40,056 bases of DNA from Caulobacter sp. (GCA_028291055.1 JAQGIP010000148.1:1-40056); one strand, 5' to 3'; counted from the stretch's first letter, positions 8,115 through 18,639 are shown. The notes: generated by a model from the letters alone, not told the origin. Translations and numbers: made by a program.

Positions 8115-8746
8115 TGACGGGCAGAACGGCTCTGGAGCGGCTGGCGCGGGCGGCGGCGAACCTAGGCGGGGCCGGGCTCGGGCGAAAGCCCCTGCCGCCA
8201 CTGCTCGCATTCACCGATCCCAACCGTACGCCAGACCTGGAAGCCCTCGCGGTGGCCCTCCCAGAGGGCTCAGGGCTGGTCTACCGCCACTTCGGGGCCG
8301 ATGACGCCCTGGAGCGCGCAACCCGCCTGCGCCGCCTCACACGCGCCGCCGGCGTCCTGCTGCTGATCGGCGCCGATGATCGCCTGGCCGACGCCGTGGA
8401 CGCCGATGGCGTCCATCTCCCCGAAGGCCTGGCCTACCGCCTGCCCCGCATCCTCTCGCGCCGCCCCGCCTGGTACGTCACCGCCGCCGCCCATTCGCTG
8501 GCGGCGGGCCGGCGGGGGCTGAGACTGGGCGCCGACGCGGTCGTGATCTCGACCGTCTTCGCCAGCGCCAGCCCCTCGGCCGGACATCCCATGGGCGCGC
8601 CGGCCTTCAAGCGCCTGATCCGCCGCCTCGAAGGCCCCGTCTATGCCCTCGGCGGCGTCAATACGCAGACCATCGCGGAGCTCAGAGGCTCCGGCGCGGT
8701 GGGAGTTGCTGTGGTGGGGGCCGCTTCAGCAGCCGGGGCGTCCTAG
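8114..8746 (+). CDS. ThiE/TenI-like thiamine phosphate synthase family protein
   Basis: A 210-residue TIM-barrel protein related to thiamine phosphate synthase and the TenI thiazole tautomerase. Visible features are the first strand PPLLAFTDP, DGVHLPEG, VTAAAHSL and the phosphate-binding end VYALGGVN. Classic ThiE has more conserved pyrophosphate-binding residues than I see here, so true ThiE activity is doubtful. The TTG start at 8114 is uncertain, but there is little room for a later one before the first strand. The C-terminus overlaps the ntrZ-like stop by 4 bp. Confidence 0.8.
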   Translation: MTGRTALERLARAAANLGGAGLGRKPLPPLLAFTDPNRTPDLEALAVALPEGSGLVYRHFGADDALERATRLRRLTRAAGVLLLIGADDRLADAVDADGVHLPEGLAYRLPRILSRRPAWYVTAAAHSLAAGRRGLRLGADAVVISTVFASASPSAGHPMGAPAFKRLIRRLEGPVYALGGVNTQTIAELRGSGAVGVAVVGAASAAGAS

Positions 8747-9153
8747 AACTTGAACGCGGTCTCGAGGCGCACGCGGGCTGCCGCCGGCGGCTGGACCTGG
8801 GACTTGTTGATCGGGTTTTCCGGATCGCCGCCGAGACCGACGGCGCCGCCGACGCGCAGCTGCGGGGTCACGCGGAAATAGGCCCCGGCCTGCACGTCTT
8901 TCCACTGCACGTCACGGCCCACGGGCTGGTCCATGTCGAGCTTCAGGGTCCAGCGGCCGTGCTCGGCGTCCCATTGCAGCGACTTGCGACCACCCTGCGG
9001 GCCGAAGCGGTTGTCCTGGGGATTGAAGTCGCCGCGCACGGTGAAGGCGTCGGCGGCGGGCGCGCGGGTCTTGACCGGATCGGCGTGCGCCAGCGCAGCC
9101 GAACCCAGGCTGATCAAAGCGGCCATCGCCAGAACGTCACGCGCTCTCGTCAT
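8743..9153 (-). CDS. ntrZ: NtrZ-like periplasmic regulatory protein
   Basis: A 136-residue exported protein with a signal peptide (about 1-24, ending ALAHA). The mature part contains FTVRGDFNPQDNRFG, GGRKSLQWDA, WTLKLDMDQPVGRD and ends VRLETAFKF. This resembles Caulobacter NtrZ, a periplasmic inhibitor of the sensor kinase NtrY. It may be a small beta-rich domain, since glycine and aromatic residues alternate. No ntrY or ntrX is in the window. The assignment rests on remembered similarity and on the nearby cenR-like gene. Confidence 0.75.
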   Translation of the reverse strand: MTRARDVLAMAALISLGSAALAHADPVKTRAPAADAFTVRGDFNPQDNRFGPQGGRKSLQWDAEHGRWTLKLDMDQPVGRDVQWKDVQAGAYFRVTPQLRVGGAVGLGGDPENPINKSQVQPPAAARVRLETAFKF

Positions 9154-9425
9154 CGCCTAGGTCTAACGCCCCTTCGCAGGCCCCGCACTTGAGCCCCCCA
9201 CATAATGGGGGCGCCCAACCTTGCCAGCCGATTAAAGACCTCGCGGTCCGATCGTCAACGACTCTACAGACCGATGGGTCCGCATTGTGGCGATTCACCA
9301 TTCGCCTGTTGCGGGAAGGCCACGTGATTCCCGTTTGGAAGCAGCGCTTAGCTGTTGTATTCGGGCAGCGGCGAAGCGGGGGCGACGTCTCCGGTCAGAT
9401 CAACCGGACTTGGGAATTGGAGCAG

Positions 9426-9950
9426 ATGAGCATGGCGTTTGTGCGTAGGTCCTTGGCTCGCGGGGCCGCCGTTGGCGTATTGGCGCTGACGCTGGCGGGC
9501 GTAGCCGCCTGCGGCCACACCGGCGGATCGCGGACCTTCCAGTCCCAGGAATCGGGCGGCTTCAGCATCTTCGGCCTGGGCAGCCACAAGGCCTCGGGCG
9601 GCGGCAATGCCGCCAACCCGGCCAACCTGGGCGTCAACGGCTATCTGTGGCGGGCAAGCCTCGACACCCTGGCATTCATGCCCCTGGCCTCGGCCGACCC
9701 CTACGGCGGCGTGATCATCACCGACTGGTACACCAACCCGGAACAGCCCGGTGAGCGCTTCAAGGCGACCGTCTACATCCTGGACACCCGCCTGCGCGCC
9801 GACGGCCTGAACGTCACGGTGTTCAAGCAGATCAACAACGGCGGCGGCTGGGTCGATGCTCCGACCTCGGCCCAGACCGAGACCGATATCGAAAACGCCA
9901 TCCTGACGCGCGCGCGCCAGCTGCGCCTTTCAAACATCGGCGGGCGCTAG
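9426..9950 (+). CDS. DUF3576-type lipoprotein
   Basis: A 174-residue predicted lipoprotein. The signal peptide ends in a lipobox (AGVAAC, lipidated C29). The mature part has a Gly/Ser-rich segment, then a domain with LWRASLDTLAFMPLASADPYGG, VIITDWYTNP and TVYILDTRLRADG. This is the DUF3576 pattern found next to leuS in many alphaproteobacteria. Its function is unknown. An ATG 6 bases further in is an equally possible start; TTGGAG precedes 9426. It lies 12 bp before leuS and very likely heads the lipoprotein-leuS-lptE-holA operon. The frame is open back to 9189, but the signal peptide fixes the start. Confidence 0.85.
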   Translation: MSMAFVRRSLARGAAVGVLALTLAGVAACGHTGGSRTFQSQESGGFSIFGLGSHKASGGGNAANPANLGVNGYLWRASLDTLAFMPLASADPYGGVIITDWYTNPEQPGERFKATVYILDTRLRADGLNVTVFKQINNGGGWVDAPTSAQTETDIENAILTRARQLRLSNIGGR

Positions 9951-9962
9951 TCGCACCTAACC

Positions 9963-12566
9963 ATGGCGCGCTACGACCCGAAGGAAACCGAACCCAAATG
10001 GCGGGCCGCTTGGGACGGCGCGGGCGTTTTCACGACGCCTGCTGAGGGTGGTGGCAAGCCCAAATACTACGTCCTGGAGATGTTCCCCTATCCCTCGGGG
10101 CGCATCCACATGGGCCATGTGCGCAACTACACGATGGGCGACGTGGTCGCCCGCTACAAACGCGCCAAGGGTTTCAACGTCCTGCATCCCATGGGCTGGG
10201 ACGCCTTCGGCATGCCGGCCGAGAACGCGGCCATGGAGCGCGGCGTCCACCCCAAGGGCTGGACCTTCGCCAACATCGACGGCATGCGCGATCAGCTGAA
10301 GCAGCTGGGCCTCAGCATCGACTGGTCGCGCGAATTCGCCACCTGCGAGCCGCAATACTACGGCAAGCAGCAGGCCTGGTTCCTGAAGCTGATGGAAACC
10401 GGGCTGGTCTACCGCAAGGAAGCCCAGGTCAACTGGGACCCGGTCGACATGACCGTGCTGGCCAACGAACAGGTCATCGACGGCAAGGGCTGGCGCTCCG
10501 GCGCGGTGGTCGAAAAGCGCAAGCTCACCCAGTGGTTCCTGCGCATCACCGACTATGCCGACGACCTGATCGAGGGCCTGAAGACCCTGGACCGCTGGCC
10601 CGACAAGGTGCGGCTGATGCAGGAGAACTGGATCGGCCGATCCAAGGGTCTGCGCTTCTCATTCAACTGGGCCGGCCCGGCGCCGGAAGGCCTGGAAGAC
10701 GGCCTGGCCGTCTACACCACCCGTCCCGACACCCTCTTTGGCGCCTCCTTCGTGGGCATCGCCCCCGACCATCCGCTGGCCGAGCAGCTGGCGGCGGCCG
10801 ACCCCAGGGTCGCGGCCTTCGTCGCCGAATGCCGCAAGGGCGGCACCTCGGAGGCCGACATCGAAGGCGCCCCGAAGCTGGGGATGGATACCGGGATATC
10901 GGTCGTCCACCCCTTCGATCCCGACTGGAAGCTGCCGGTCTGGATCGCCAACTTCATCCTGTCGGAATACGGCACGGGGGCCATCTTCGGCTGTCCGGCC
11001 CACGACCAGCGCGACCTTGATTTCGCTCGCAAATATAACCTGCCGGTCACCCCCGTGGTGCTGCCGAACGGCGCCGATCCGGCTGAATTCCAGGTCGAAA
11101 ACGAGGCCTACGTCGGCCCCGGCAAGATCTTCAATTCGAAGTTCATGGACGGCCTGGAGGTCGAGCCCGCCAAGGCCGCCGCCATCGAACGCATCGAGGC
11201 GCAAGGGCAGGGCGAAGGCGCCACCGTCTATCGCCTGCGCGACTGGGGCGTGTCGCGCCAGCGCTACTGGGGCTGCCCCATCCCGGTCCTCTACTGCGAC
11301 GCCTGCGGTGTCGTGCCGGTCCCCGCCGACCAGCTGCCCGTGGTGCTGCCCGACGACGTCACCTTCGACGTCCCCGGCAACCCCCTGCTGCGCCATCCCA
11401 CCTGGCGCCACGTCAGCTGCCCCACCTGCGGCGGCCCGGCCGAGCGCGAGACCGACACCCTGGACACCTTCATGGATTCCAGCTGGTACTTCGCCCGCTT
11501 CGCCGACCCCCACGCCACTGAGCCGGTCAACAAGGCCGCCGCCGACTATTGGCTGCCGGTCGACCAGTATATCGGCGGCGTCGAGCACGCGATCCTGCAC
11601 CTGCTCTACGCCCGCTTCGTCACCCGCGCCCTGAAGGACGTCGGCCTGCTCAGCGTCGCCGAGCCCTTCGCCGGCCTCTTCACCCAGGGCATGGTCAATC
11701 ACGAGACCTATTTCCAGGCCGGTACAGATGCGCGCCCGGTCTGGGTCGAGCCGGCCGTGGTCGAATTCTATGCCGAAGCCGGCCAGCGCCGCGCGCGCGT
11801 GGCCGCGACCGGCGAACCCCTGGTCATCGGCGACGTCGAGAAGATGTCGAAGTCCAAGAAGAACACCGTGGCCCCGGAAGACATCATCGCCGCCTATGGC
11901 GTCGACGCCGCGCGGCTGTTCGTGGTCTCCGACAGCCCGCCGGAACGCGACTTCCACTGGTCCACCGGCGGGGTCGAGGGCGCCGGCCGCTTCGTCAGCC
12001 GCGCCTGGAACGAATTCGACGCCCAACCGAGCGCCGGTAGCGCCGGTATGGCCGCCGGGTCCGACCCCAAGTCCGACGAGCTGCGCCGCGCCACCCACAA
12101 GCTGATCAAGGCGGTGGGCGAGTCGATCGAGGGCTTCAAGTTCAACAGCGGCATCGCCAAGCTCTATGAATTCCTCAACATCCTCAAAGGCTTCCCCGCC
12201 GAGGGCGCCAGCGCCGCGGTGATCGCCGCCCGGGCCGAGGCGCTCAGCGCCTTCGCCCGCCTGATCGCCCCCTTCACCCCCCACCTGGCCGAGGAGGCCT
12301 GGGTGCGCCTGGGCGAAACCGGCATGGCGGTCGACGCCCCCTGGCCCGAGTATGACCCCGGTCTGGCCGCCGATTCCGAACTGGTGCTGCCGGTCCAGGT
12401 CAACGGCAAGCGCCGCGGCGAAGTGCATGTCGCCAAGGGCGCGGCGGAGGCCGATGTGCGGCAATTGGCGCTGGCGGACGCGGGCGTTCAAGTTCACCTT
12501 GCCGGCGTGACCGTGCGCAAGGTGATCATCGTGCAAGACCGCATCATCAACATCGTGGCCAACTGA
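9963..12566 (+). CDS. leuS: Leucyl-tRNA synthetase
   Basis: An 867-residue class I aminoacyl-tRNA synthetase that charges tRNA-Leu with leucine. The ATP-binding HIGH-type motif is HMGH at residues 49-52. KMSKS lies at 627-631. Between them are the editing (CP1) domain, with the [12 protein letters not shown] block near 250, and the zinc-type cysteines (CDAC, CPTC around 445-485). The anticodon-binding helices and the small C-terminal domain (VNGKRRGEV) are complete. It follows the lipoprotein gene by 12 bp. Its stop shares one base with the lptE start. Confidence 0.98.
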   Translation: MARYDPKETEPKWRAAWDGAGVFTTPAEGGGKPKYYVLEMFPYPSGRIHMGHVRNYTMGDVVARYKRAKGFNVLHPMGWDAFGMPAENAAMERGVHPKGWTFANIDGMRDQLKQLGLSIDWSREFATCEPQYYGKQQAWFLKLMETGLVYRKEAQVNWDPVDMTVLANEQVIDGKGWRSGAVVEKRKLTQWFLRITDYADDLIEGLKTLDRWPDKVRLMQENWIGRSKGLRFSFNWAGPAPEGLEDGLAVYTTRPDTLFGASFVGIAPDHPLAEQLAAADPRVAAFVAECRKGGTSEADIEGAPKLGMDTGISVVHPFDPDWKLPVWIANFILSEYGTGAIFGCPAHDQRDLDFARKYNLPVTPVVLPNGADPAEFQVENEAYVGPGKIFNSKFMDGLEVEPAKAAAIERIEAQGQGEGATVYRLRDWGVSRQRYWGCPIPVLYCDACGVVPVPADQLPVVLPDDVTFDVPGNPLLRHPTWRHVSCPTCGGPAERETDTLDTFMDSSWYFARFADPHATEPVNKAAADYWLPVDQYIGGVEHAILHLLYARFVTRALKDVGLLSVAEPFAGLFTQGMVNHETYFQAGTDARPVWVEPAVVEFYAEAGQRRARVAATGEPLVIGDVEKMSKSKKNTVAPEDIIAAYGVDAARLFVVSDSPPERDFHWSTGGVEGAGRFVSRAWNEFDAQPSAGSAGMAAGSDPKSDELRRATHKLIKAVGESIEGFKFNSGIAKLYEFLNILKGFPAEGASAAVIAARAEALSAFARLIAPFTPHLAEEAWVRLGETGMAVDAPWPEYDPGLAADSELVLPVQVNGKRRGEVHVAKGAAEADVRQLALADAGVQVHLAGVTVRKVIIVQDRIINIVAN

Positions 12567-13057
12567 TGCGCAGCAGCCTGCTTGTCGCCCTGCTCAGCCT
12601 CGCCGCCATGGCCCTGTCGGCCTGCGGCTTCACGCCCCTCTACGCCCAACCCGGCGTCAGCCCGGTGCTGGCCTCCATCGAGACCGTCGCCCCCGATGGC
12701 CGCCTCGGCTACCTGGTGCGCGAAAGCCTGGACGACGAACTGGCCTACAGCCCCGGCCGGCCATCCAAATACCGGCTTGAGCTGAAGCTGGTCGAACACC
12801 GCGCCCCGCGCGGCCTGCGCATCGACAACGTCGCCAGCCGCTACGAATACACCGTCGAAGCCCACTATCAGCTGGTCAAGGCCGACACCGGCGCGGTCGC
12901 CCGCGAGGGAACCGTCCGCGCCGAGGTCACCTACGACGAGGCCGGCCAGCCCTATGCCGGCATCGCCACCCAGCAGGACGCCCAGGCCCGCGTCGCCGCC
13001 GAGGTCGCCCGCAAGGTGCGCCTCGACCTGTCGATCTGGCTGGCCAACCAGCATTAA
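12566..13057 (+). CDS. lptE: LPS-assembly lipoprotein LptE
   Basis: A 163-residue lipoprotein with lipobox LSAC (C20) followed by GFTPLYA, the typical LptE start. LptE plugs the LptD barrel and inserts lipopolysaccharide into the outer leaflet. The family is poorly conserved. The call rests on the lipobox, the GF.PLY motif, a size near 165 residues and the conserved placement between leuS and holA. TGATG overlap with leuS indicates translational coupling. Confidence 0.88.
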   Translation: MRSSLLVALLSLAAMALSACGFTPLYAQPGVSPVLASIETVAPDGRLGYLVRESLDDELAYSPGRPSKYRLELKLVEHRAPRGLRIDNVASRYEYTVEAHYQLVKADTGAVAREGTVRAEVTYDEAGQPYAGIATQQDAQARVAAEVARKVRLDLSIWLANQH

Positions 13058-13060
13058 GCC

Positions 13061-14116
13061 GTGATCCTAAAGCGCCGCCCCGACATCGAGCGCTTCCTGA
13101 AAGGCCCGCCGGCCGACGTTCGCGCGGTGCTGATCTACGGCCGCGACCGGGGCGTGGTGCGCGAACGCGCCGATGCCCTGGCCAAGGTCATCGCCAAGAT
13201 CCCCGACGACCCCTTCGACGTGGCTCTGCTCACCGACAGCGACATCGAAAGTGAAACCGGCCGCCTTGAGGGCGAGCTGTCCGCCCTCTCCATGATGGGC
13301 GGGCGGCGCCTGATCCGCCTGCGCCTGGGCGGCGAAAAGGTCGGTCCCGACCGCGCCACCGCCGAGGCGCTCACCGCCCACGCCGAAGGCAAGCTCAACC
13401 CCGACGCCTTCTTCCTGATCGAGGCCGGCAACCTCGGGCGCGAATCCAACGCCCGCAAGACCGCCGAGAAGCTCATTGACGCCGTCGCCGTTATCCCCTG
13501 CTACGAGGACGAGCCCGGCGACGTGGCCCGCATGGTCCGCGAGGCCCTGGCCAACGACAAGGTGGGCCTGAACGCCGATGCGCTCGACCTGTTCGTCTCG
13601 CGCCTGCCCCACGAACGCGGCGTCGCGCGCCAGGAGATCGAGCGTCTGGCCCTGTGGCTCGGCCCCGGCAGCGGCGCGGTGGCCACCGCGCCGGACCTCG
13701 AACACTTCCTCGGCGTCGAACCCGAAGCCTCCCTTTCCGACGCCGCCACCGACGCCTTCGGCGGCCGCCTCGGCCAGGCCCAGGCGGCATTGCGCCGCGC
13801 GGCGGCTGAAGGCGAGGGCGGTCCCGCCGCCGTGCGCGCCATCGGCATGCACCTGGCCAAGCTTCGTCGTACGCTGACCCTGGTGAAGAGCGGCGCGGGC
13901 CTGCCCGAAGCCGCCAAGGCCTCCGGCATCTTCTGGAAGAACGAACGCGAATTCCTGCGCCAGGCCCGCGCCTGGACCCTCGACCACCTGGATGCGCTAC
14001 AGCCTGAGGTGCTGGCGGCGGACAGGTCGTGCAAACAGACCGGGTCCCCGGATCAGCTGATCGCCGAACGCCTGGCCTTCGGCGTCGCGGCGCGGGCGAA
14101 ACGGCTGGGGCTTTAA
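13061..14116 (+). CDS. holA: DNA polymerase III delta subunit
   Basis: A 351-residue clamp-loader delta subunit, which opens the beta sliding clamp. The N-terminal AAA+-like domain starts VLIYGRDRGVV, with no functional Walker A, as expected for delta. SALSMMGGRRLIRLR and the C-terminal collar region (AIGMHLAKLRRTL, SGIFWKNEREFLRQA) match the family. A GTG start at 13061, 3 bp after lptE, is the first possible. It is the last gene of the operon. Repeat copy 3 begins 9 bp after its stop codon. Confidence 0.93.
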   Translation: MILKRRPDIERFLKGPPADVRAVLIYGRDRGVVRERADALAKVIAKIPDDPFDVALLTDSDIESETGRLEGELSALSMMGGRRLIRLRLGGEKVGPDRATAEALTAHAEGKLNPDAFFLIEAGNLGRESNARKTAEKLIDAVAVIPCYEDEPGDVARMVREALANDKVGLNADALDLFVSRLPHERGVARQEIERLALWLGPGSGAVATAPDLEHFLGVEPEASLSDAATDAFGGRLGQAQAALRRAAAEGEGGPAAVRAIGMHLAKLRRTLTLVKSGAGLPEAAKASGIFWKNEREFLRQARAWTLDHLDALQPEVLAADRSCKQTGSPDQLIAERLAFGVAARAKRLGL

Positions 14117-14125
14117 CTCAACCGT

Positions 14126-14336
14126 CCTCCCCAGGATCGCCCAAGCGATCCGGCGGGGGAGGTCCGGCGAAGCCGGGGAGGGGTTTACCGAGTCAAAGGG
14201 TGGGCGTGTTCTGGCGCCTGGGTTTGTGCCGTCACCAACACCTGCGCCACACCGTGAATAGTCGTCGGAGTCGGTAAACCCCTCCGTCCCTTCGGGACAC
14301 CTCCCCCGCCGGTCCGCTTGGGCGGACCTGGGGAGG
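14126..14336. repeat. Nested inverted repeat, copy 3
   Basis: A complete 211 bp copy wedged between the convergent stop codons of holA (14116) and parB (14341). Terminal hairpins lie at 14126-14162 and about 14300-14336. Both inner arms keep a GAGTC (CcrM-type) site. No separate terminator is visible here, so the repeat itself may end both transcripts. Confidence 0.95.
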
Positions 14337-14340
14337 AGGC

Positions 14341-15228
14341 TCAATTCCGCGACAACCGCCGGCAGAGGTCGTCGAGTTGTTCGAGCGTCGAATAGACCAC
14401 CCGCACCTCGCCCACGCCGCCGCGGTCGATGATCTGGACCGTCAGGCCCAGGCTGTCGGACAGGTCGCGTTCCAGCGCCTCGGTGTCGGCGTCGCGCACG
14501 GGTGCGGCGCGGCGCACCTTGGCGGGTGACCCCGCGCGCGGTTGGGCCTCGCGCGCCATCGCCTCGGTGTCGCGCACCGACAGCCCGCGCTCGATGATCT
14601 GCTTGGCCAGGGCCAGCGGTTCGGCGGCGGTGGCGATCGCCCGGGCATGACCCTGGCTCAGCAGCCCGTCGGAGACGAAGGTCTGCACCTCCGCCGGCAG
14701 CGACAGCAGCCGCAGGGTGTTGGCCACATGGCTGCGGCTCTTGCCGACCGTCTGGGACACCTGTTCCTGGGTGCGGCCGAACCGGTCCATCAGCGCGCGA
14801 TAACCCAGCGCCTCTTCCATGGGGTTCAGATCGGCGCGCTGGACGTTTTCGATGATGCCGATTTCGAGCACGTCGAGATCGGAAAGTTCGCGCACCACCG
14901 CCGGAAGCACCCGCAAACCGGCCAGCTGAGCGGCCCGCCAGCGCCGCTCACCGGCCACCAGTTGGTACTCGCCGTCCGCGCCGGGCGCAGGACGCACCAG
15001 GACGGGCTGCAAAATGCCCTTTTCGCGAATAGAATCAGCGAGTTCCGCCAATTCCGCCTCGGGGAAGGAACGCCGCGGCTGGTCGGGATTTCGGCGCAGA
15101 AGTTCGATCGGGATCTCGCGCGCGCCCAGAACCGCCGCATCCGCGGCGGCATCGGCCGCCGCCGCGTCGTCTGCCTCGCCGAGCAGGGCGCTCAAGCCCC
15201 GCCCCAGTCCCCGACGGCCTTCAACCAT
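14341..15228 (-). CDS. parB: Chromosome partition protein ParB
   Basis: A 295-residue CTP-dependent clamp that loads at parS and spreads along the chromosome. Visible are the ParA-activating N-terminus (GRRGLGRGLSALLGE), the CTP-binding motifs GILQPV (71-76), GERR (93-96) and ENVQR (127-131), and the helix-turn-helix around GKSRSHVANTLRLL. The C-terminal dimerisation domain ends DDLCRRLSRN. Start is chosen where the Caulobacter protein begins; an ATG two codons earlier (15234) with GGGGA before it is possible. It follows parA at 104 bp. Two parS sites lie about 3.5 kb upstream in the same gene cluster. Confidence 0.97.
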   Translation of the reverse strand: MVEGRRGLGRGLSALLGEADDAAAADAAADAAVLGAREIPIELLRRNPDQPRRSFPEAELAELADSIREKGILQPVLVRPAPGADGEYQLVAGERRWRAAQLAGLRVLPAVVRELSDLDVLEIGIIENVQRADLNPMEEALGYRALMDRFGRTQEQVSQTVGKSRSHVANTLRLLSLPAEVQTFVSDGLLSQGHARAIATAAEPLALAKQIIERGLSVRDTEAMAREAQPRAGSPAKVRRAAPVRDADTEALERDLSDSLGLTVQIIDRGGVGEVRVVYSTLEQLDDLCRRLSRN

Positions 15229-15331
15229 TCTCATCAATTCCCCAAAGAAGTTTCGACCCTCGTCGAAAGTTCGTCTTTCTAAAGTTGACCATTTTCCGCG
15301 CCGAACCGGCTTCCACTTCGGCTGAAAATGG

Positions 15332-16141
15332 TCAGGCGGCCTTGCGGCGTTCACGTTCGCGGCCCACCACCTCGCGGGCCAGTTTCAGATAGGCCTGGGA
15401 GCCGGCGCACTTCAGGTCGTAGATCAGCACGGGCTTGCCGAAACTCGGCGCCTCCGACACGCGCACGTTGCGCGGGATCACCGTCTCATAGACCTTGTCG
15501 CCGAAGTGGGCGCGCACATCCTTGGCCACCTGTTCCGACAGGCTGTTGCGCCGATCATACATGGTCAGCACCACCCCCTGGATTTCCAGCGCCGGATTGA
15601 GGCTGCCCTTGACCATCTCCACGGTGCGCATCAGCTGGGTCAGGCCCTCCAGCGCGAAGAACTCACACTGCAGCGGCACGAACACCGCGTCGGCCGCCGT
15701 CATCGCATTCACCGTCAGCAGGTTCAACGACGGCGGGCAGTCGATCAGCACATAGGTGTAGGCGCCCGAGGCGCGCAGCGTGGACAGCGCATCGCGCAGG
15801 CGGTAGCTGCGGCGCGGCGCCTGGCCCAGTTCCAGCTCCACGCCGGACAGATCGGGGTCGGACGGCAGCAGGTCGAGGCCGGGCAGGGCGGTCTTGACCG
15901 CGCAATCGGTGATCGGCGCCTCGTCCATCAGCACGTCATAGACGGTCTTGCGCCGCATATGGCGCGGCACGCCCAGACCCGTGGAGGCGTTTCCTTGCGG
16001 ATCGGCGTCGATCAGCAGCACCCGCTCACCCACGGCGGCGAGCGCCGTGCCCAGGTTGATGGCCGTGGTGGTCTTGCCCACGCCGCCCTTCTGATTGGCG
16101 ATGGCCAGCACGCGCAGGGGCGGGCTAGACGGAACTGACAC
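15332..16141 (-). CDS. parA: Chromosome partition ATPase ParA
   Basis: A 269-residue deviant-Walker ATPase that drives origin segregation by forming a DNA-bound gradient released by ParB. Walker A is KGGVGKTT at 18-25, with signature lysine K18 and catalytic K23. LLIDADPQGN and VLIDCPPSL are the Walker A' and B segments. PLQCEFFALEGL and the DNA-binding arginine-rich tail follow. Length is that of chromosomal ParA (MipZ-type proteins differ). Its start overlaps the rsmG end by 17 bp, so it is in the mnmG-rsmG-parA-parB operon. Confidence 0.97.
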   Translation of the reverse strand: MSVPSSPPLRVLAIANQKGGVGKTTTAINLGTALAAVGERVLLIDADPQGNASTGLGVPRHMRRKTVYDVLMDEAPITDCAVKTALPGLDLLPSDPDLSGVELELGQAPRRSYRLRDALSTLRASGAYTYVLIDCPPSLNLLTVNAMTAADAVFVPLQCEFFALEGLTQLMRTVEMVKGSLNPALEIQGVVLTMYDRRNSLSEQVAKDVRAHFGDKVYETVIPRNVRVSEAPSFGKPVLIYDLKCAGSQAYLKLAREVVGRERERRKAA

Positions 16142-16796
16142 GGGAGATCTCCCTTATCTCGACGACACGGCCGCCGGGGTCACTAAGACTGGGCCGAAGA
16201 TCGGCCGAGAATTTCCAATAGCGGGCGGCTTCGGCCACTTCGGCCTCCGCATCCCGGCCCTTGAGGAAGAGGCCAACCGCGCCCGTCTTCAGGTAGGGCC
16301 AGCCATACTCCAAAAGCCGGGCGAGGGGCGCCACCGCGCGCGCTGTCACCACCTCGACATCCAGTTTCAGGCTTTCGGCCCTGGCATTATGCACCTGGGC
16401 GGGCAGGTCGAGCTCGGAAACCACCGCACTGAGAAAGCGGCAACGCTTGGCCAGGCTCTCCACCAGATGCACCTTGGCGCCCGGAACACCCTTCAGCATC
16501 ACCGCGAGCACGAGGCCGGGAAACCCAGCGCCCGCGCCTAGATCGGCCCAAACCTTCGCGTCGGGCATGAGGTTCAGCAGCTGTGCGGAGTCCCAGGCAT
16601 GCCGGTCCCAGAAGTTGGCCAGGGCCGAGGGCCCCACCAGGTTCATCTGTTCGTTCCACGTGGCCAGAAGATCGCGGAAGGCGACCATGTCGGCCAGCTG
16701 CGCATCGCTCGCGCCGGCCCTACCCTGGAAGCCGGCCGCGTCCATCGCGGGCATTACCGGGGGGGCGGGATCAAGCCGCGCGGGCGCGTCGGACAT
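16125..16796 (-). CDS. rsmG: 16S rRNA (guanine-N7)-methyltransferase RsmG
   Basis: A 223-residue SAM-dependent methyltransferase (GidB) that modifies G527 of 16S rRNA. The family hallmarks are [21 protein letters not shown], the SAM-binding [25 protein letters not shown] and [10 protein letters not shown]. It overlaps mnmG by 26 bp and parA by 17 bp, a tight arrangement typical of coupled translation. An internal ATG further in would remove the overlap, so the exact start is less certain. Confidence 0.95.
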   Translation of the reverse strand: MSDAPARLDPAPPVMPAMDAAGFQGRAGASDAQLADMVAFRDLLATWNEQMNLVGPSALANFWDRHAWDSAQLLNLMPDAKVWADLGAGAGFPGLVLAVMLKGVPGAKVHLVESLAKRCRFLSAVVSELDLPAQVHNARAESLKLDVEVVTARAVAPLARLLEYGWPYLKTGAVGLFLKGRDAEAEVAEAARYWKFSADLRPSLSDPGGRVVEIREISRVSSV

Positions 16797-18627
16797 GGGC
16801 GAGCAATGTGGTGATGGCGCCGGGCGTGACGCCCTCGATGCGGGCGGCCTGGCCGAGGGTCAGGGGCCGGACCTGGGTGAACTTTTCGCGGACCTCGTTG
16901 GAAAGCCCGCCGACCAGTGAATAGTCCAGGTCGCCCGGCAGGCTCAGGTCCTCGTCGCGGCGGAAGGCGGCCACGTCGGCGGCCTGGCGGTCGAGATAGC
17001 CCGCATAGGCCGCGTCGATCTCGATCTGCTCGCGCACGGGCGGCGACCAGGCGTTGATCTGCGGCCAGACCGCGGCCAGGGCGGCCAGGTCGATATCCGG
17101 ATAGGCCAGCAGGTGGGTGACGTCGCGGCGCTGGCCGTCGGCATTGACCTTGAAGCCCAGGCGGCCCGCTTCGGCGGGTGTGAGAGTCAGGGAAGCGGCC
17201 GTGGCGCGGGCGTCGGCCAGGGCCTGGGCCTTGGCGGAGAAGACACCGGCGCGGTGCGAGCCGACCACGCCCAGGTCCATGCCCCGTGCGGTCAGCCGCT
17301 GGTCGGCATTGTCGGCGCGCAGGATCAGGCGGAACTCGGCGCGGCTGGTGAACATCCGATAGGGCTCGGTGACGCCGCGCGTCACCAGGTCGTCCAGCAT
17401 CACGCCGATATAGGCCTCGTCGCGGGCGAAGATGGCGGCCTCGGCGCCGGACGCGGCGCGCGCGGCGTTCAGCCCGGCGACCAGCCCCTGGGCGCCCGCC
17501 TCCTCATAGCCCGTGGTGCCGTTGATCTGGCCGGCCAGATACAGGCCCGGCAACCGCTTCACTTCCAGGGTGGGGAAGAGTTCGCGCGGATCCACATAGT
17601 CGTATTCGATCGCATAGCCGTAGCGCTTCACCTCCACGGCCTCGAGACCGGGAATGGTGCGCAGGAACAGGCTCTGGGTCTCTTGCGACACCGAGGTGGA
17701 CACCCCGTTCGGATAGACGGTGTCGTCGTCGAGGCCTTCCGGCTCCAGGAAGATCTGGTGGCTGGTCTTGTCGGCGAAGCGCACCACCTTGTCTTCGATG
17801 GACGGGCAGTAGCGCGGGCCGCGTCCCGTGGCGCGACCGCCATAGACGGCCGACTCCGACAGCCGCTCGGCGATGATCCTGTGGGTTTCCTCCGTCGTCC
17901 AGGTGATGCCGCACTGGACCTGGGGACCTTCAATCCGGTCGGTCAGGAAGGAGAAGGGGACGGGCGTCTCATCGCCCGGCTGCATCTCCAGCCGGTCCCA
18001 GGCGATGGTCTTGCCGTCGAGCCGCGCCGGCGTGCCGGTCTTCAGCCGTCCCATGGACAGGCCCAGCCCATAGAGCCGGTCGGACAGGCCGATGGCCGGC
18101 GCCTCGCCGACCCGGCCGGCGGGGATGCGCATCTCGCCTTGGTGGATGACGCCCTTCAGGAAGGTGCCGGTGGTCAGCACCACGCGGCCGGCCCGGTAGA
18201 GGTTTCCCGTGGCGCCGCTGACGCCGGTCACGTGGCCGTCCTCGACCAGCAGGTCCTCGACCGCCTCGGCGATGATGGTCAGGTTCGGCGTGGCGGCCAG
18301 TTCGGCCTGCATCGCCTCGCGATAGAGTTTGCGGTCGATCTGCGCCCGGGGGCCGCGCACGGCGGGGCCCTTGGAGCGGTTCAGGAGGCGGAACTGGATG
18401 CCCGCCACATCGGCCAGCCGGCCCATCAGCCCGTCGAGCGCATCGATCTCGCGGACCAGGTGGCCCTTGCCCAGCCCGCCGATGGCCGGGTTGCAGCTCA
18501 TCTCGCCGATGGTCTCGAGCCTGTGGGTCAGCAGCAGGGTGCGCGCGCCGAAGCGGGCCGCCGAAGCCGCCGCCTCACAGCCGGCGTGGCCGCCGCCGAT
18601 CACGATCACATCCCAGGAAGCCGACAC
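16771..18627 (-). CDS. mnmG: tRNA uridine-5-carboxymethylaminomethyl synthase MnmG
   Basis: A 618-residue FAD protein (GidA) that with MnmE makes the cmnm5U34 wobble modification. The FAD fold has [10 protein letters not shown] near residue 12. The conserved blocks [23 protein letters not shown], with its cysteine, and [22 protein letters not shown] and [12 protein letters not shown] are all present. The C-terminal helical domain that contacts MnmE is complete. A GTG at 18627 is the start. A minus-strand terminator-like hairpin ends only 12 bases before it, which is unusual. In evidence length this entry shortens family motifs and does not give the full blocks. Confidence 0.96.
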   Translation of the reverse strand: MSASWDVIVIGGGHAGCEAAASAARFGARTLLLTHRLETIGEMSCNPAIGGLGKGHLVREIDALDGLMGRLADVAGIQFRLLNRSKGPAVRGPRAQIDRKLYREAMQAELAATPNLTIIAEAVEDLLVEDGHVTGVSGATGNLYRAGRVVLTTGTFLKGVIHQGEMRIPAGRVGEAPAIGLSDRLYGLGLSMGRLKTGTPARLDGKTIAWDRLEMQPGDETPVPFSFLTDRIEGPQVQCGITWTTEETHRIIAERLSESAVYGGRATGRGPRYCPSIEDKVVRFADKTSHQIFLEPEGLDDDTVYPNGVSTSVSQETQSLFLRTIPGLEAVEVKRYGYAIEYDYVDPRELFPTLEVKRLPGLYLAGQINGTTGYEEAGAQGLVAGLNAARAASGAEAAIFARDEAYIGVMLDDLVTRGVTEPYRMFTSRAEFRLILRADNADQRLTARGMDLGVVGSHRAGVFSAKAQALADARATAASLTLTPAEAGRLGFKVNADGQRRDVTHLLAYPDIDLAALAAVWPQINAWSPPVREQIEIDAAYAGYLDRQAADVAAFRRDEDLSLPGDLDYSLVGGLSNEVREKFTQVRPLTLGQAARIEGVTPGAITTLLAHVRRARAA

Positions 18628-18639
18628 GTCTCTCGCCCG

